From the NCBI GenBank assembly GCA_963698165.1, contig CAVOPT010000018.1, forward strand, positions 124,001-188,000: a DNA stretch of 64,000 nucleotides. The letters are read 5' to 3'. A program made the position numbers and the translations under genes. Shown here one piece after another: positions 53,649 to 62,984 of the stretch (position 1 is the first letter of the stretch; each line of letters starts with the position of its first letter). This stretch comes from JAAYUJ01 sp963698165 (GTDB lineage: Bacteria; Desulfobacterota; Syntrophobacteria; Syntrophobacterales; Syntrophobacteraceae). The notes under the pieces were generated by a model. That model did not search any database. It was not told the origin of the DNA and saw only the letters and a program-made list of their open reading frames with translations.

Positions 53649-54182
53649 AAGAATCTGACAGCTAGTCGCTGAAAATTGATCCCTTTGCCAAGGGTCGAGG
53701 TGTCTCAGTACATTACTCCGGGAATTGCTGCGGAAGCCACCGCCTATGGCAAACAAAATGCCATGCCGATATCAAACATCATTTTCGCAAACATTCCGAA
53801 CTACCAGATCCTTCTAAACCACAAACTTTGGCACGATCATCGCGGTGCCCACCCTCGCCTTTTGCAGTCCTTCACCACGGGTGGGAACACGCTTGTGGTC
53901 GAGACGAAGAAGATCTCGCTCCATATGGTGGCGATACTGAAGGCGACACCATGGGCAGTCTGTCACTCCGGGTTTCGGGAATTGAAGACAATGGGGGCAA
54001 CCGATTGCCAGAAACGTCTCATGCTAAGTTGCAGTCAAGCTGGCGTAGCACAGGGCCTTGTGCCCGTCGACATCGTTGCGCCCGCAAGGGGCTATGCTAC
54101 GTTTGTGAGTCGCCTCAGAATAATCTTGAACGCAACTCAGTATCAGCCAGTTGCGGCACAGTCCGTGAACTTGGGGAGATTG
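53649..54182. other. Intergenic, no gene supported
   Basis: A long plus-strand frame runs through this stretch into the next gene, but it has no ribosome site or motif and is not coding by any sign I can see. The promoter of the HpnM/HpnN-like pair must lie here. Confidence 0.4.
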
Positions 54183-54794
54183 ATGGACTCAAAAGGGATC
54201 CATACGCTTCTGCGAAGCGCCATGTTCTTGATTGTGGCACTTGTCTGTGCCTCCAGCGCACCCGCCATGGGACCGCTTGAGACTCTACAGGCCCGGGACC
54301 TCCAGGTGCGCGAGATCTTGGGCGATCACAAAACGAAGCCCAGCCCCGAAGAAGACGCCCGACTTCGAGACTTGGTAACGGGCATCGTCGACATGGACAG
54401 TCACACTCGCGAATCGTTCGGCATTTACTGGAATGAGCTTGATGAGACCAAGCGCAGAGAGGCACTCCAGCTGGTCTCGATGCTGCTCGAGCGCTCCTTG
54501 TTGAAGGGGGTCTACGAACACAAATCGGACCGGGTTCAATATGTCTCGGAGAGAATCGATCCCGCCAATTCCTCCGTTGCGACGGTACTCACAGTCATTA
54601 CGCGGAATGAAGACAGATGGGAGGTTCGCTACCGAATGCAGCAGAGTGGCTCCCAATGGAAGATAGTGGATATTCTGCTGCAGGGGAAGAGCAGCGTTGA
54701 ACGGAACCGCTCGACTTTTTACAAAGAAATTCAGTCCTCTGGTGTGGCTGGTCTGCTTGAGAAGCTTCGAAAGAAGGCGGATAAGATTCCATGA
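54183..54794 (+). CDS. MlaC/HpnM-like exported lipid-binding protein
   Basis: 203 aa. ATG 54183 follows GGGGAG; signal peptide FLIVALVCASSAPAMG. The rest fits the Ttg2D/MlaC family (HpnM in hopanoid loci): VREILGDHKTKPSPEEDARL, NELDETKRREALQLVSMLLE and SGSQWKIVDILLQGKSSVER. Such proteins carry a phospholipid or hopanoid across the periplasm. Its stop overlaps the start of the RND exporter (ATGA), so the two act together. Confidence 0.85.
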   Translation: MDSKGIHTLLRSAMFLIVALVCASSAPAMGPLETLQARDLQVREILGDHKTKPSPEEDARLRDLVTGIVDMDSHTRESFGIYWNELDETKRREALQLVSMLLERSLLKGVYEHKSDRVQYVSERIDPANSSVATVLTVITRNEDRWEVRYRMQQSGSQWKIVDILLQGKSSVERNRSTFYKEIQSSGVAGLLEKLRKKADKIP

Positions 54795-57157
54795 TCGACT
54801 TCCTTGCCAGACGCTCCGTTTGGATTCTTGGCACCGCTTTCCTCTTCGCTTTCATTGCAGTTCCATTCGCCCTTCGCCTGGAGATGACCACCGAACTCGT
54901 CCAGTTGCTCCCCCAGGATCTGCCCTCCGTCAAGAGCTTCCGTCAATTTGAAGAGCAAGTTGGCGGTCATACGTTTCTTTCCGTGGTCATCGAGAGTCCC
55001 GACCGGTTGGCCAACGAGAGGTTCGGAGACGCTTTGGCGCAGCGCCTTGCCGCCAGGGACTGGGCCACGCAGGTCCATTTCCGTCGGGACGTCGATTTTA
55101 TGCTGAAGCGTTGGCCGTTTCTGCTCCCGCAGCGGGATCTGGAGCAACTGGAATTTGGCCTCCGCGAAGCAGTGGAGCGTGCTAGGATAGAACATTCACC
55201 GCTTGCTATCGATCTGGACGATGAACCCGCTGAGCCGGACTGGGATCGGCTCAGGTCCATTGCTGCAGTGAAGGAGCTCCGGTCCAGCGCGGATGGCACG
55301 GTGGTTCTCATCCAGGTGCAGATGAGAAAGCTCACCAGTCGGATCAAGCAGACGGAGACGATCCTCGCTGAGGCAGACAGTGACATCCAGGCGCTGCAGC
55401 CGTCGCTGTTCCACCCTGATCTCAAAGCCCGCCTGTATGGAGGTTTGCGTTTCCGCATCGAAGAATACAATTCCATTCGCCAGGACCTGGCACGGGCATC
55501 CCTCATCACGCTGCCGCTCATCCTTCTGATCCCTGCACTGGCTCTGCGATCTTGCTGGCAGCCGCTGGTGGTGCTTATCCCCGTGGGAATCGGGATGGCC
55601 TGGACCTATGGCACAGCCTATTTTCTCTTCGGCAGCCTGAACCTGGTGAGTTGTTTTCTCTTTCTCATCCTTTTCGGCATTGGCGACGATTTTCCTATCC
55701 ACCTCCTGTATCGGGTAAGGGAAGAGATCGGAAATGGCGCCGAGGTTCGAGACGCAACCGCGAGCGCCGTTCGTGCCACCATGCCGCCCCTGGTCTTTTC
55801 CGCTCTGACGGGCCTTGCGGGCTTCATCTCACTTGCCTGGATGCATTTCCGTGGTTTCTCTCAATTTGGAATCATTGCGGGAATGGGCGTTTGCCTGATT
55901 CTTGCCGCCACCATAGTGACCGTCCCCGGTATCGTATGGCTCATTCGCTCCCGCCTTGGCTCTGGCGATCCTCAGAGGAGTGAGATGTATTCCGGCGGAA
56001 AGCACGTCACGACATGGCGCTCCGCAGCGCCGGTGTTTTGCCTTTGGGCAATTCTTGCTGGCGTGAGCACATGGATCGTCTACAACAGGCTGGAATTTGA
56101 GAGCGATTTCGAAAACCTAAGGCCGACCTTCACGGAACTCCACGAGCTTCGTGGAAAAGCGGAGAGCATAGAGGGGTTTCAAAAATCGAGCCCCGCGGTA
56201 TTCTTCACTATGGACTTCGAAGCGTCCCGCGAAATCACACGAACGCTCCAGGCGCGTCTGGACAGGGAAGGTGCGCAGTCCCCTATCCAACGGGTCAACA
56301 GTCTCGCTTCCATCCTGGATGGAGATACCCCAGCCAGGCGCATGTGCCTACAGCGTATCCTGGAGATTCTGGACGAACCCTTTCTCCGTCGTGCTCCTGC
56401 CGACGTATCAGCTGAAATTGAGCGTCTGCGTCGCCACCTGGATTTCTCGCCTTTGACCCTGGAGAGTATCCCCATCCAAATCCGCAGGAGCCTGACAGGG
56501 CGCACGAAAGCACCTGACGGAACGGAGCGTGAACTCTACCTGGTGGTGGCGGAACCCAGGGACCGCATCTCGTTGGCGCCCCAAGCACAAGCTTTTGCCC
56601 AGCGTCTGGAGGATATCCGTTTTCGCGGCCAGCAATTTGTTGCGGCAGGCGAGGCACTCATTTTTGCGGAGATCCTTGGGTTGGTGAAGCACGAGGGTTG
56701 GGTGGTTATCGCCTTCACGTGGCTGGCTACCGCGGCACTGGTGGTCCTAGCTTTCCGATCGTGGGCGGACTTGATCGCACTCCTCGTGACACTGGCTGGG
56801 TCTATTGCAATCACCCTGGCCATCTTGGCCTTTTTGGGCATGCGGCTAGGCTTTTTCAACCTGACGGTCCTGCCGTTGCTGATAGGGTTGGGGATCAACT
56901 ACGGAATCCATATTCTTCATCGATACCATGAGGAAGGCATGACAGCCACACATGCCGCCGGTAACTTGGCGGCTTCAGTCGGGTCCGCGGCTGTCACCAC
57001 GCTGGTTGGCTTCGCAGGACTCCTCTTGGCGAGGCATCCAGGGCTGTGGTCGATGGGTTTTGCCGCAACGCTCGGGATCGGTGTCATCGCGTCGAGTTGC
57101 CTGCTATTCCTTCCTTCCATGGTCGACCTGCTCGCATTCCTCAGGCGAGAACGCTGA
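54791..57157 (+). CDS. HpnN-like RND/MMPL lipid transporter
   Basis: 788 aa. Two halves, each with a span, a large periplasmic loop and a group of five spans: one near residues 8-30 and about 230-395, the other about 405-425 and 625-780. Motifs: FLILFGIGDDFPIHLLYRVR (proton-relay Asp-Asp) and LLIGLGINYGIHILHRYHEE, where the second half has Asn-Tyr rather than Asp. This matches MMPL/HpnN exporters that move hopanoids or other lipids from the inner membrane. Coupled to the MlaC/HpnM-like gene. No hopanoid cyclase is in the window. Confidence 0.87.
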   Translation: MIDFLARRSVWILGTAFLFAFIAVPFALRLEMTTELVQLLPQDLPSVKSFRQFEEQVGGHTFLSVVIESPDRLANERFGDALAQRLAARDWATQVHFRRDVDFMLKRWPFLLPQRDLEQLEFGLREAVERARIEHSPLAIDLDDEPAEPDWDRLRSIAAVKELRSSADGTVVLIQVQMRKLTSRIKQTETILAEADSDIQALQPSLFHPDLKARLYGGLRFRIEEYNSIRQDLARASLITLPLILLIPALALRSCWQPLVVLIPVGIGMAWTYGTAYFLFGSLNLVSCFLFLILFGIGDDFPIHLLYRVREEIGNGAEVRDATASAVRATMPPLVFSALTGLAGFISLAWMHFRGFSQFGIIAGMGVCLILAATIVTVPGIVWLIRSRLGSGDPQRSEMYSGGKHVTTWRSAAPVFCLWAILAGVSTWIVYNRLEFESDFENLRPTFTELHELRGKAESIEGFQKSSPAVFFTMDFEASREITRTLQARLDREGAQSPIQRVNSLASILDGDTPARRMCLQRILEILDEPFLRRAPADVSAEIERLRRHLDFSPLTLESIPIQIRRSLTGRTKAPDGTERELYLVVAEPRDRISLAPQAQAFAQRLEDIRFRGQQFVAAGEALIFAEILGLVKHEGWVVIAFTWLATAALVVLAFRSWADLIALLVTLAGSIAITLAILAFLGMRLGFFNLTVLPLLIGLGINYGIHILHRYHEEGMTATHAAGNLAASVGSAAVTTLVGFAGLLLARHPGLWSMGFAATLGIGVIASSCLLFLPSMVDLLAFLRRER

Positions 57158-57527
57158 TTGAATCCCCCTCAGATGAGCTCGATCGGTTTAGGTGAAGGGT
57201 GCTCATCTTCTTTTCGCTGCTCGCAGGCTGATTTCGCCACGAAGGTCGGGCGACGGGTCGGTCGCCCCTATGGGTCAAGGTGTTCATGAGTCGTGTGCGT
57301 CAACCTCTGCAAATTGCTCGATGGCTGTGGGTCTTCGTTTCCGAGGGTTGATGAACCAAGCCGCGGTGGGCGACCGAGAATGGGTCCACCCTTGACTCGT
57401 CGAAGGTGGCCTAAAGGTGGCAGCATGTGATGAAAATCTCAACCAAATTTCTCTCCTAGGATCCAGTTGCGGTACACAGCAAACCTCTAGAGTCCCCTTC
57501 CCGCCATCCTATGGGAAGCTGCTGTTA

Positions 57528-57590
57528 CTTGCCAGGAAGTGGAATTCTGGTCTGCCGGAGGAGCATAACGGAAATGATTCGGAGGTGCTG
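57528..57590 (-). repeat. Dispersed intergenic repeat, copy J (short form)
   Basis: Plus-strand reading ACTTGCCAGGAAGTGGAATT, then GAGCATAACGGAAATGATTC. Closest to copy K. The rest of 57158-57877 has nothing supported. Confidence 0.5.
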
Positions 57591-57877
57591 ACTTTTGAGT
57601 CTCCCTATGTCAAGGAGCAGGCCATCACTCCGCACCCTGTATCAGACCCGATCATATATCTGCCCCATAGTCCAAAGGCCACGGGATAATGCCGCCGCCG
57701 CTTCTCAATTTCTGCAGGCCTTGCGGTTCTTGCCTGAAAACCCCGATACAGAAGCTCTAAATATGGCACGCCCGCTCTTTTCAGCTCATAAAAATCTTGC
57801 CAGGCTTTGAATACACTGCTATTGAGAGAAGATCAAGCTATCGAACAACCCGCTGGGAAAGGCGAGAGGGAAAGCAA

Positions 57878-58090
57878 CCGACCAAGGGCGAACTCATCGA
57901 GAATCTGGCCGTGGCTGAGGGCGTTACCAAGAAGCCTTCCGAGCTCGCTGTCAGCCTTGTCTTTGAGTCTATGGATTTCTCCCTTGTCAAAGGTGCCCGG
58001 ATCGAGATGTGAGGCCTCGGAACTTTCAAGATTAAAGAGTACGAAGAATATGCCGGGCGTGATCCTAAGACCGACAAAATATTGTTGTAA
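57878..58090 (+). pseudogene. Dead HU/IHF-family gene copy
   Basis: Translation gives TKGELIENLAVAEGVTKKPS, then KGARIEM, a TGA stop (58010), GLGTFKIKEYEEYAGRDPKT and a second stop. That is the normal HU path, with the start codon changed to CCG after a still visible GAGAGGGAAAG ribosome site, a TGA where Arg is expected, and the last 25 residues lost. The live copy follows at 58200. Confidence 0.75.
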
Positions 58091-58199
58091 AGCCCAGGCA
58101 ACTTCCAATGTTCAGGATGGGAAGGGAGCTTAGGGATTAAGTCAATCGGTAGAGGCTGGTTTGCATTGGGGGACGACGCGCAAACGAGGAGGGAGAGAA

Positions 58200-58511
58200 A
58201 TGACGAAGACGGAATTGGTAAAGGCGGTCTCGGTCAAGACGGAAACCACTCAGGCGCTTGCCGGCAAGGTCATTGATGCGGTTTTCGCCTCTCTAAAGGA
58301 AAACTTTTCGAAGGGGGAACCCTTCAGTGTGGTCGGCTTCGGGAGCTTCAAGGTTGTTGAGACTTCGAAGCGAAACGGTCGAAATCCCAGAACCGGTGCG
58401 GAAATGGTCATTCCGGCCGCAAAGAAAGTACGCTTCAGCATGGGAAAGGGGCTCAAGGATGAACTGAACCCGAAGAAACCCACCAAGCCAGCTAAGGGAA
58501 AGAAGAAATAG
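58200..58511 (+). CDS. HU/IHF-family DNA-binding protein
   Basis: 103 aa. GGAGGGAGAGAA precedes ATG 58200. MTKTELVKAVSVKTETTQAL, the helical dimer part, then the DNA-arm region FSVVGFGSFKVVETSKRNGR with NPRTGAEMVIPAAKKVRFSM, and a Lys-rich tail (KKPTKPAKGKKK) longer than in typical HU. Nucleoid-bending protein. A strong terminator follows. The degraded relative just upstream points to an old tandem duplication. Confidence 0.93.
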   Translation: MTKTELVKAVSVKTETTQALAGKVIDAVFASLKENFSKGEPFSVVGFGSFKVVETSKRNGRNPRTGAEMVIPAAKKVRFSMGKGLKDELNPKKPTKPAKGKKK

Positions 58512-58534
58512 AGTCTCGGCATGGTGTGTACATG

Positions 58535-58565
58535 GGTGCGGATAAAGGTCTTTTGTCCGCACCCA
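58535..58565 (+). terminator. Intrinsic terminator of the HU gene
   Basis: GGGTGCGGATAAA (58535-58547) pairs with TTTGTCCGCACCC (58553-58565) over 13 positions (one G-T) around a 5-base loop. The following ATCTTTATT is only moderately T-rich. Confidence 0.7.
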
Positions 58566-58663
58566 TCTTTATTGGCTTTCCCAGTCGTTTAATTCCTTTT
58601 GCCTCGAATTGTGTGCGAAGCATTTCTTCCCATCCCAATGCCATCCTCTCCTGAGGATCTCGC

Positions 58664-58978
58664 ATGATCCCAAGGTTTAGCACAATCCTTGTCGCATGGG
58701 CGTCACCCATTGGCCATAATGAGAGCGGAAAGATCCGCTACCTGGGGGGACTTGTGAAACGTGAGAGAAATGAGCTGGTTTGTTGGATGCTGAGCATCGA
58801 AAGGTTCAGGGACCTATGCAAAAGAGGTGGGCTTCGCTGCAAAGAAGAAGGTGAAGACATCGTTCTTCACACGTTGATACCAGGAAACATCGGCATCATA
58901 TGTTCAGGAACGGAAGGCCTGCTCTATGAGTGGCGCAACCCGTTCGTGTCCATCCGAGTTGCCGCTCACGGTGGGTAA
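58664..58978 (+). CDS. Hypothetical protein (104 aa)
   Basis: GAGGATCTCGC lies before ATG 58664. Mixed alpha/beta sequence with three Cys: ELVCWMLSIERFRDLCKRGG, EGEDIVLHTLIPGNIGIICS and GLLYEWRNPFVSIRVAAHGG. No family recognised. The 145 bases to the next gene are open. Confidence 0.45.
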   Translation: MIPRFSTILVAWASPIGHNESGKIRYLGGLVKRERNELVCWMLSIERFRDLCKRGGLRCKEEGEDIVLHTLIPGNIGIICSGTEGLLYEWRNPFVSIRVAAHGG

Positions 58979-59117
58979 CTCAATACAGGTGCTCCTGACC
59001 AGCTAAAGCTCACAGCCCTTACCGGTAGAGGTGTCATAACTGATCTGCACTACTCCCGGCAGTACAGAGGACCTCTTCCGGATTCGCGTTACCTTCAACA
59101 GTACCGGGGGGGGATTC

Positions 59118-59663
59118 ATGGAATTTTTCGATTTCCTTTACCGCAACGGGCTGTGGATATCGATTCCAATCCTAGTCGGGGGACTGACATTGCTGGGGTC
59201 CTCCATCAAATCCGTGATCCGTCTCCGGGTCGAGAAACAGATCCTGAGCGTTCCTGTCGTAGAACAGCAGCAAATTGAGTTTGGCGAATCCGGCCGTGTA
59301 GTTCTCTGCGTCGAAGGACCGCTTTTCACCCGCCGGTTCGCCAACACGGGTTTCGAGCTCCGGAGGGATGACGGCACACCTGTCAGGGGACGGACAACAT
59401 GGTTTCATGCGAGGTCATCCAGCTTCACTCGTGTACGTATGGAGATGAGACTCTTTGATCTGCCGATGCCAGGTCGCTATGAACTCCGAATGCTGGGCAT
59501 TGGAAAGCCCCAACCGGGTGACGACAAGCATCGGATGGTATTCATGATACCCCACCTGGCTCTGACATTGTTCCATATAATTGGGATTCTGCTGGGGAGC
59601 ACGCTGTTCATCGGGAGCCTCGTTCTGTTTCTTCTCCGATGGCTCGGTGTAAGTCAAATGTGA
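59118..59663 (+). CDS. Two-span membrane protein of unknown function
   Basis: 181 aa. A GGGGGGG stretch precedes ATG 59118. One span near the N-terminus (LWISIPILVGGLTLLGSSI), a 110-residue middle with SGRVVLCVEGPLFTRRF and a beta pattern, then a C-terminal hairpin span (LFHIIGILLGSTLFIGSLVL). The middle domain probably faces out. Leads into the exported-peptide and regulator genes. Confidence 0.7.
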   Translation: MEFFDFLYRNGLWISIPILVGGLTLLGSSIKSVIRLRVEKQILSVPVVEQQQIEFGESGRVVLCVEGPLFTRRFANTGFELRRDDGTPVRGRTTWFHARSSSFTRVRMEMRLFDLPMPGRYELRMLGIGKPQPGDDKHRMVFMIPHLALTLFHIIGILLGSTLFIGSLVLFLLRWLGVSQM

Positions 59664-59773
59664 GGGGAGCTCAGAGGTTCACTCGCTTCCCTGCTGCTGC
59701 CGTTATGCCGGATTACGGTCCCCGTCACCAGGTTGGACCGAAGCAGCGCGATGAGTCTCGCGCAAGAAAGACC

Positions 59774-60046
59774 ATGACGCACCGGGACCTGTGGTTGATT
59801 GCGTTTGGCTTTTATGTCTTTGCGTTCCCTTCAATTGCATCTGCTTACGATGGCCCCGCTGGAGTGACATCCCGTGCACCGCTCATCGAGAAACCGACCA
59901 GTACCGGCTCTGTCGTCCTGGAGGGAATGTCCGTGCGGGAAGAGGTCCGGGTCGACCAGGAATGGTCCCTGGAGACCAAGGTGAAGGGATGCGCCTTTGC
60001 AACTCAAACAGTTACGTTCACGTCACTGGGAGTCGTGAAGCAATGA
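59774..60046 (+). CDS. Small exported protein coupled to the regulator gene
   Basis: 90 aa from ATG 59774. A signal peptide is clear (LWLIAFGFYVFAFPSIASA, then YDG). The mature 65 residues have LEGMSVREEVRVDQEWSLET and one Cys. The stop overlaps the next ATG (ATGA at 60043), so they are co-translated. The ribosome site (AAGAAAG) is weak. Function unknown; its tie to a DNA-binding regulator could mean a secreted signal or sensor component. Confidence 0.6.
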   Translation: MTHRDLWLIAFGFYVFAFPSIASAYDGPAGVTSRAPLIEKPTSTGSVVLEGMSVREEVRVDQEWSLETKVKGCAFATQTVTFTSLGVVKQ

Positions 60047-61959
60047 CGACCAAGGAAATGATCCACGAAGCAGTGAGGAATCTGGGCGGAGAGGAAGCGC
60101 AGGTCATCGAGCTTTTGTACGGTTTTGGAGGGAGGAAGCGCATTCCTCAACAGGAAGTCGCAAAACTGATCGGCTGTAGCCCGACAAGCGTGGAGGGAAT
60201 CGCAACCAGGGCCATAAGAAATCTCAGGCATCCCCGTGTATTCAAATCCATCGCAAAAGCATTAGATGACGCAGAAGACGAAATCTGGGGAATCTTGGGA
60301 GGACCTGACCATCTGCTTTTCAAGGATGAGGTCACTGCGAGCTTCGAGGAGCACCTGCCGGGAGAGTATCAGGTGGCCATCATGGTTCGCTACAAATTCC
60401 TCAGCGAGTGGCTGGCCCAGCATACCTGTGAAATGCCCCGGGCATGGTACCGTGGCACGTATTCCTGCAAGGAGATCTTGCAGATCATCGACAGGATCGA
60501 GGTGGTGCATCATGAAGTGAGACTCCCCATTCCTCTTCAGTCCCTGTCTCGGTTCCTTGAGGTGGATCCGGAGCTCCTGGTGCTGGCCGTCCGGCTGGCC
60601 GGTCATTCTTCCATTACCCGGGGTTACTTCGCCAAATCACACTCGGGAATCCGCGTCGCACGGGCCATTGACCTTCACCGTATGTTCTCGTTTACATACC
60701 TGGAGGCTCCCGTGAGCCTCGGTCGTCTGGTCAAAGACTACAATGACACGCACCCGGAAGATCGCATAGGACCGGACGAAATGGAGATCGCTCTGAGCGC
60801 CAAGCCCCACCTGTTCCTCGAGTTGGGTGACATGGGATGGGTGGGGATCGGGCTCGTTGAAGACGATTGGTCGCACATCGAATGCGGTGCACCTCCGACG
60901 CCCCCCGAGGCGGACGGTCGCATTCTGAGGCATCTGGCTCATAGGGAGCCTTCCGGACCGGACTTTGCAGAAATCACCCGACAGATCCTTTTGGAAGGAC
61001 CCCTTCATATTTCCGCAATACTTCCACCGTTGGTTGAAAAAGCCGGAAGAGATCGCAGCCCCAAAACTCTCAATGCAGTCTTGAAGGGCTCGGAAGATTT
61101 CATCGCTCTGGCTCCGGAGGTCTTTTCCCTTCGCCAACACCTGAGCGACCCGACGATCATGGAAGCGGCTTGCAGGATGTTGGTGAACCGTCGGCAATGT
61201 TTGCTTTACATCCTCGCAAGATGTTCCGGTGAGCCTGCAGATGCCTATCCCATTTGGGGACCTACCATGGAGATGAAGATGTGCTGCTGGGCGGAAAACA
61301 TCGACGCGCCCAAGCTCTTTCCCTCCCTCATGGCCGTGGCCGATCCCGAAAGCTGGGATGTGCCCGACGGTTTCAGGAAACTTTGGATCTTCAAAAAGAA
61401 GGGGTTCGGCCGCTATCGGTTGTTGCAGAAGATCAAAAACCCCGCCTGGAGCGTACGTCCCAGGCTCCGTAATCTCCTTGCGACAGCCATGTGCGCCAAA
61501 CACTTGGGATACATCAACTGGCTGCGAATCAACGACATCGTGAAACCACAGCTTTATCAGCAGGTCTACGACCACGATGCCGTGTCAATCCTTGCGCTTT
61601 TGATCGCACTGGGAGTGGTGGAACCGGCCGACCACTGGCAGAAAAGCCACCGGGTCAGCCACGGGGTGGATTCCTTTGTTTCTCCGGTCTCCCATGAACT
61701 GCACCGCAAAGGGCGCATCGGCTGGAAAGATGGAGTGGGGGCGGAGATTCTCGCCTGCCTGGAGCAGACCAGCCATAGCGAGGATCTTGGGTGGGTCCAT
61801 GCCCAAAGCCTGGAGGTCCTGCTAAGTTCCCTGGCGGGTGAGGAAATGCGTGAGGAAGCGCACACTGAATGCGAAGAGGCGGCAGAAGAAGAACCGGCGG
61901 AGAAAACAGCACTTGCAACAGTTCCCGTGCAGTTACGGCTGCCTTTCTGGGCTGCCTGA
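60043..61959 (+). CDS. Regulator with sigma-region-4-like N-terminus and winged helices
   Basis: 638 aa. Residues about 15-68 closely follow sigma70 region 4.2: QVIELLYGFGGRKRIPQQEV, AKLIGCSPTSVEGIATRAIR and NLRHPRVF, with no sigma region 2 elsewhere. Residues about 224-270 (VSLGRLVKDYNDTHPEDRIG) and 305-365 look like two winged-helix domains of the HARE-HTH kind. The C-terminus is acidic (EEAHTECEEAAEEEPAEKT). I chose ATG 60043 because it overlaps the previous gene and starts the conserved part; the frame extends 84 codons further upstream through a different gene. Probably binds DNA or RNA polymerase; not a known named family to me. Confidence 0.72.
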   Translation: MTTKEMIHEAVRNLGGEEAQVIELLYGFGGRKRIPQQEVAKLIGCSPTSVEGIATRAIRNLRHPRVFKSIAKALDDAEDEIWGILGGPDHLLFKDEVTASFEEHLPGEYQVAIMVRYKFLSEWLAQHTCEMPRAWYRGTYSCKEILQIIDRIEVVHHEVRLPIPLQSLSRFLEVDPELLVLAVRLAGHSSITRGYFAKSHSGIRVARAIDLHRMFSFTYLEAPVSLGRLVKDYNDTHPEDRIGPDEMEIALSAKPHLFLELGDMGWVGIGLVEDDWSHIECGAPPTPPEADGRILRHLAHREPSGPDFAEITRQILLEGPLHISAILPPLVEKAGRDRSPKTLNAVLKGSEDFIALAPEVFSLRQHLSDPTIMEAACRMLVNRRQCLLYILARCSGEPADAYPIWGPTMEMKMCCWAENIDAPKLFPSLMAVADPESWDVPDGFRKLWIFKKKGFGRYRLLQKIKNPAWSVRPRLRNLLATAMCAKHLGYINWLRINDIVKPQLYQQVYDHDAVSILALLIALGVVEPADHWQKSHRVSHGVDSFVSPVSHELHRKGRIGWKDGVGAEILACLEQTSHSEDLGWVHAQSLEVLLSSLAGEEMREEAHTECEEAAEEEPAEKTALATVPVQLRLPFWAA

Positions 61960-62213
61960 TTGCGAACGTTAAAGATCACAGGACCGCGACAGCGACTCCG
62001 GTGCATTGGCTTTTAAGTTGGACTCATCGATTTGAAATTAGCCAGTATTCTTCCTCCCTTGCGTTTTTGGTAGGCTTTGGAGATTTCCATAATTCATAGC
62101 TGTGGCTAGCCTTTCCGGGAGGGTTCGAACAATAGTCACAATCGCTCCCTTTCCTGCGGAGTCGATCTTACCCTTTCTCTGCTTTGTCTTGAATTACCCT
62201 GAATTCAGCACAG

Positions 62214-62278
62214 CTTGCCAGAAACTGGAATTCGGATTTCGCGATCGAGCATAACGGAAATGATCTGGATCTGTTGAC
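62214..62278 (-). repeat. Dispersed intergenic repeat, copy K (short form)
   Basis: Plus-strand reading CTTGCCAGAAACTGGAATTC, then GAGCATAACGGAAATGATCT. Two short-form copies (J and K) share these bases. Otherwise 61960-62921 shows only short frames without support. Confidence 0.5.
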
Positions 62279-62921
62279 CTTCTGACCACTCCGAATGCCA
62301 AGGATCAGGAGGGATATGGCATCAACGATGGGGCAAGCGCCGGCAGACCGGCGTGCCAATGAAGGCCACCGCTCTCTGCCCGGTGTCCAAGTCATCGATC
62401 TGAATCCGATTCCCTGCCGTCCCCAAGAATCTCCGAAGCATTCCTCCTTTCAACCCTCGGTAGACTGGGGCTCTCTCAGCGCTCAACCCTTGATCCGATG
62501 AACCAGGATTAAAGTGTTCGGGATAAATCAGATGCGGGGCAGGTCCTCGGCGTCCACAAATTAAAAACCCAGGATGGGACACCCAGGGTTCATGAAAATG
62601 AAGAGTGGCAGCATTTAGGCTGCATGGACGCAATCGTGGTCCCACATATGCCACAGGACCAAACAAGGAAACCTGGAGACAGAGGCTCTTGGTCAAGTGG
62701 TTCCAGCTCTGTCCTTTTGCGATGGGAAACGAGGGGGACCTGGTGCCGAAAGTGAGGAGGGTGAAACGATCCTTTGACGTGGCGGCAATTCACCGGGCTA
62801 TTTTGTCGCGGGAACTTCCTTAACTCGAAGCCTTGGTGAGCAGCTCCTATCAAAAAGCGGGACAAATTCAGCATGAACTGGAAAGGGGCTAGAGACTCAC
62901 ACCCTAACCCATTGATTTTAA

Positions 62922-62967
62922 TGGCGCGCCTGACAGGATTCGAACCTGTGACCTACGGATTAGAAGT
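62922..62967 (-). other. 3'-half fragment of a tRNA-Arg-like gene, probable attachment-site scar
   Basis: Minus strand: ACTTCTAATCCGTAGGTCAC, T-arm ACAGGTTCGAATCCTGT and GGCGCGCCA end. It begins in the anticodon loop (UCU) and runs to the 3' end with CCA context; no 5' half exists on its upstream side. Nearly the same fragment lies at 33971-34016. Confidence 0.65.
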
Positions 62968-62984
62968 CATCGTCCCCGAGCTTT

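Noticed and set aside
58010..58012. In-frame TGA in the dead HU copy as a second selenocysteine codon
   Set aside because: The position is Arg in HU, there is no redox motif, the start codon is lost and a further stop follows, so it is decay.
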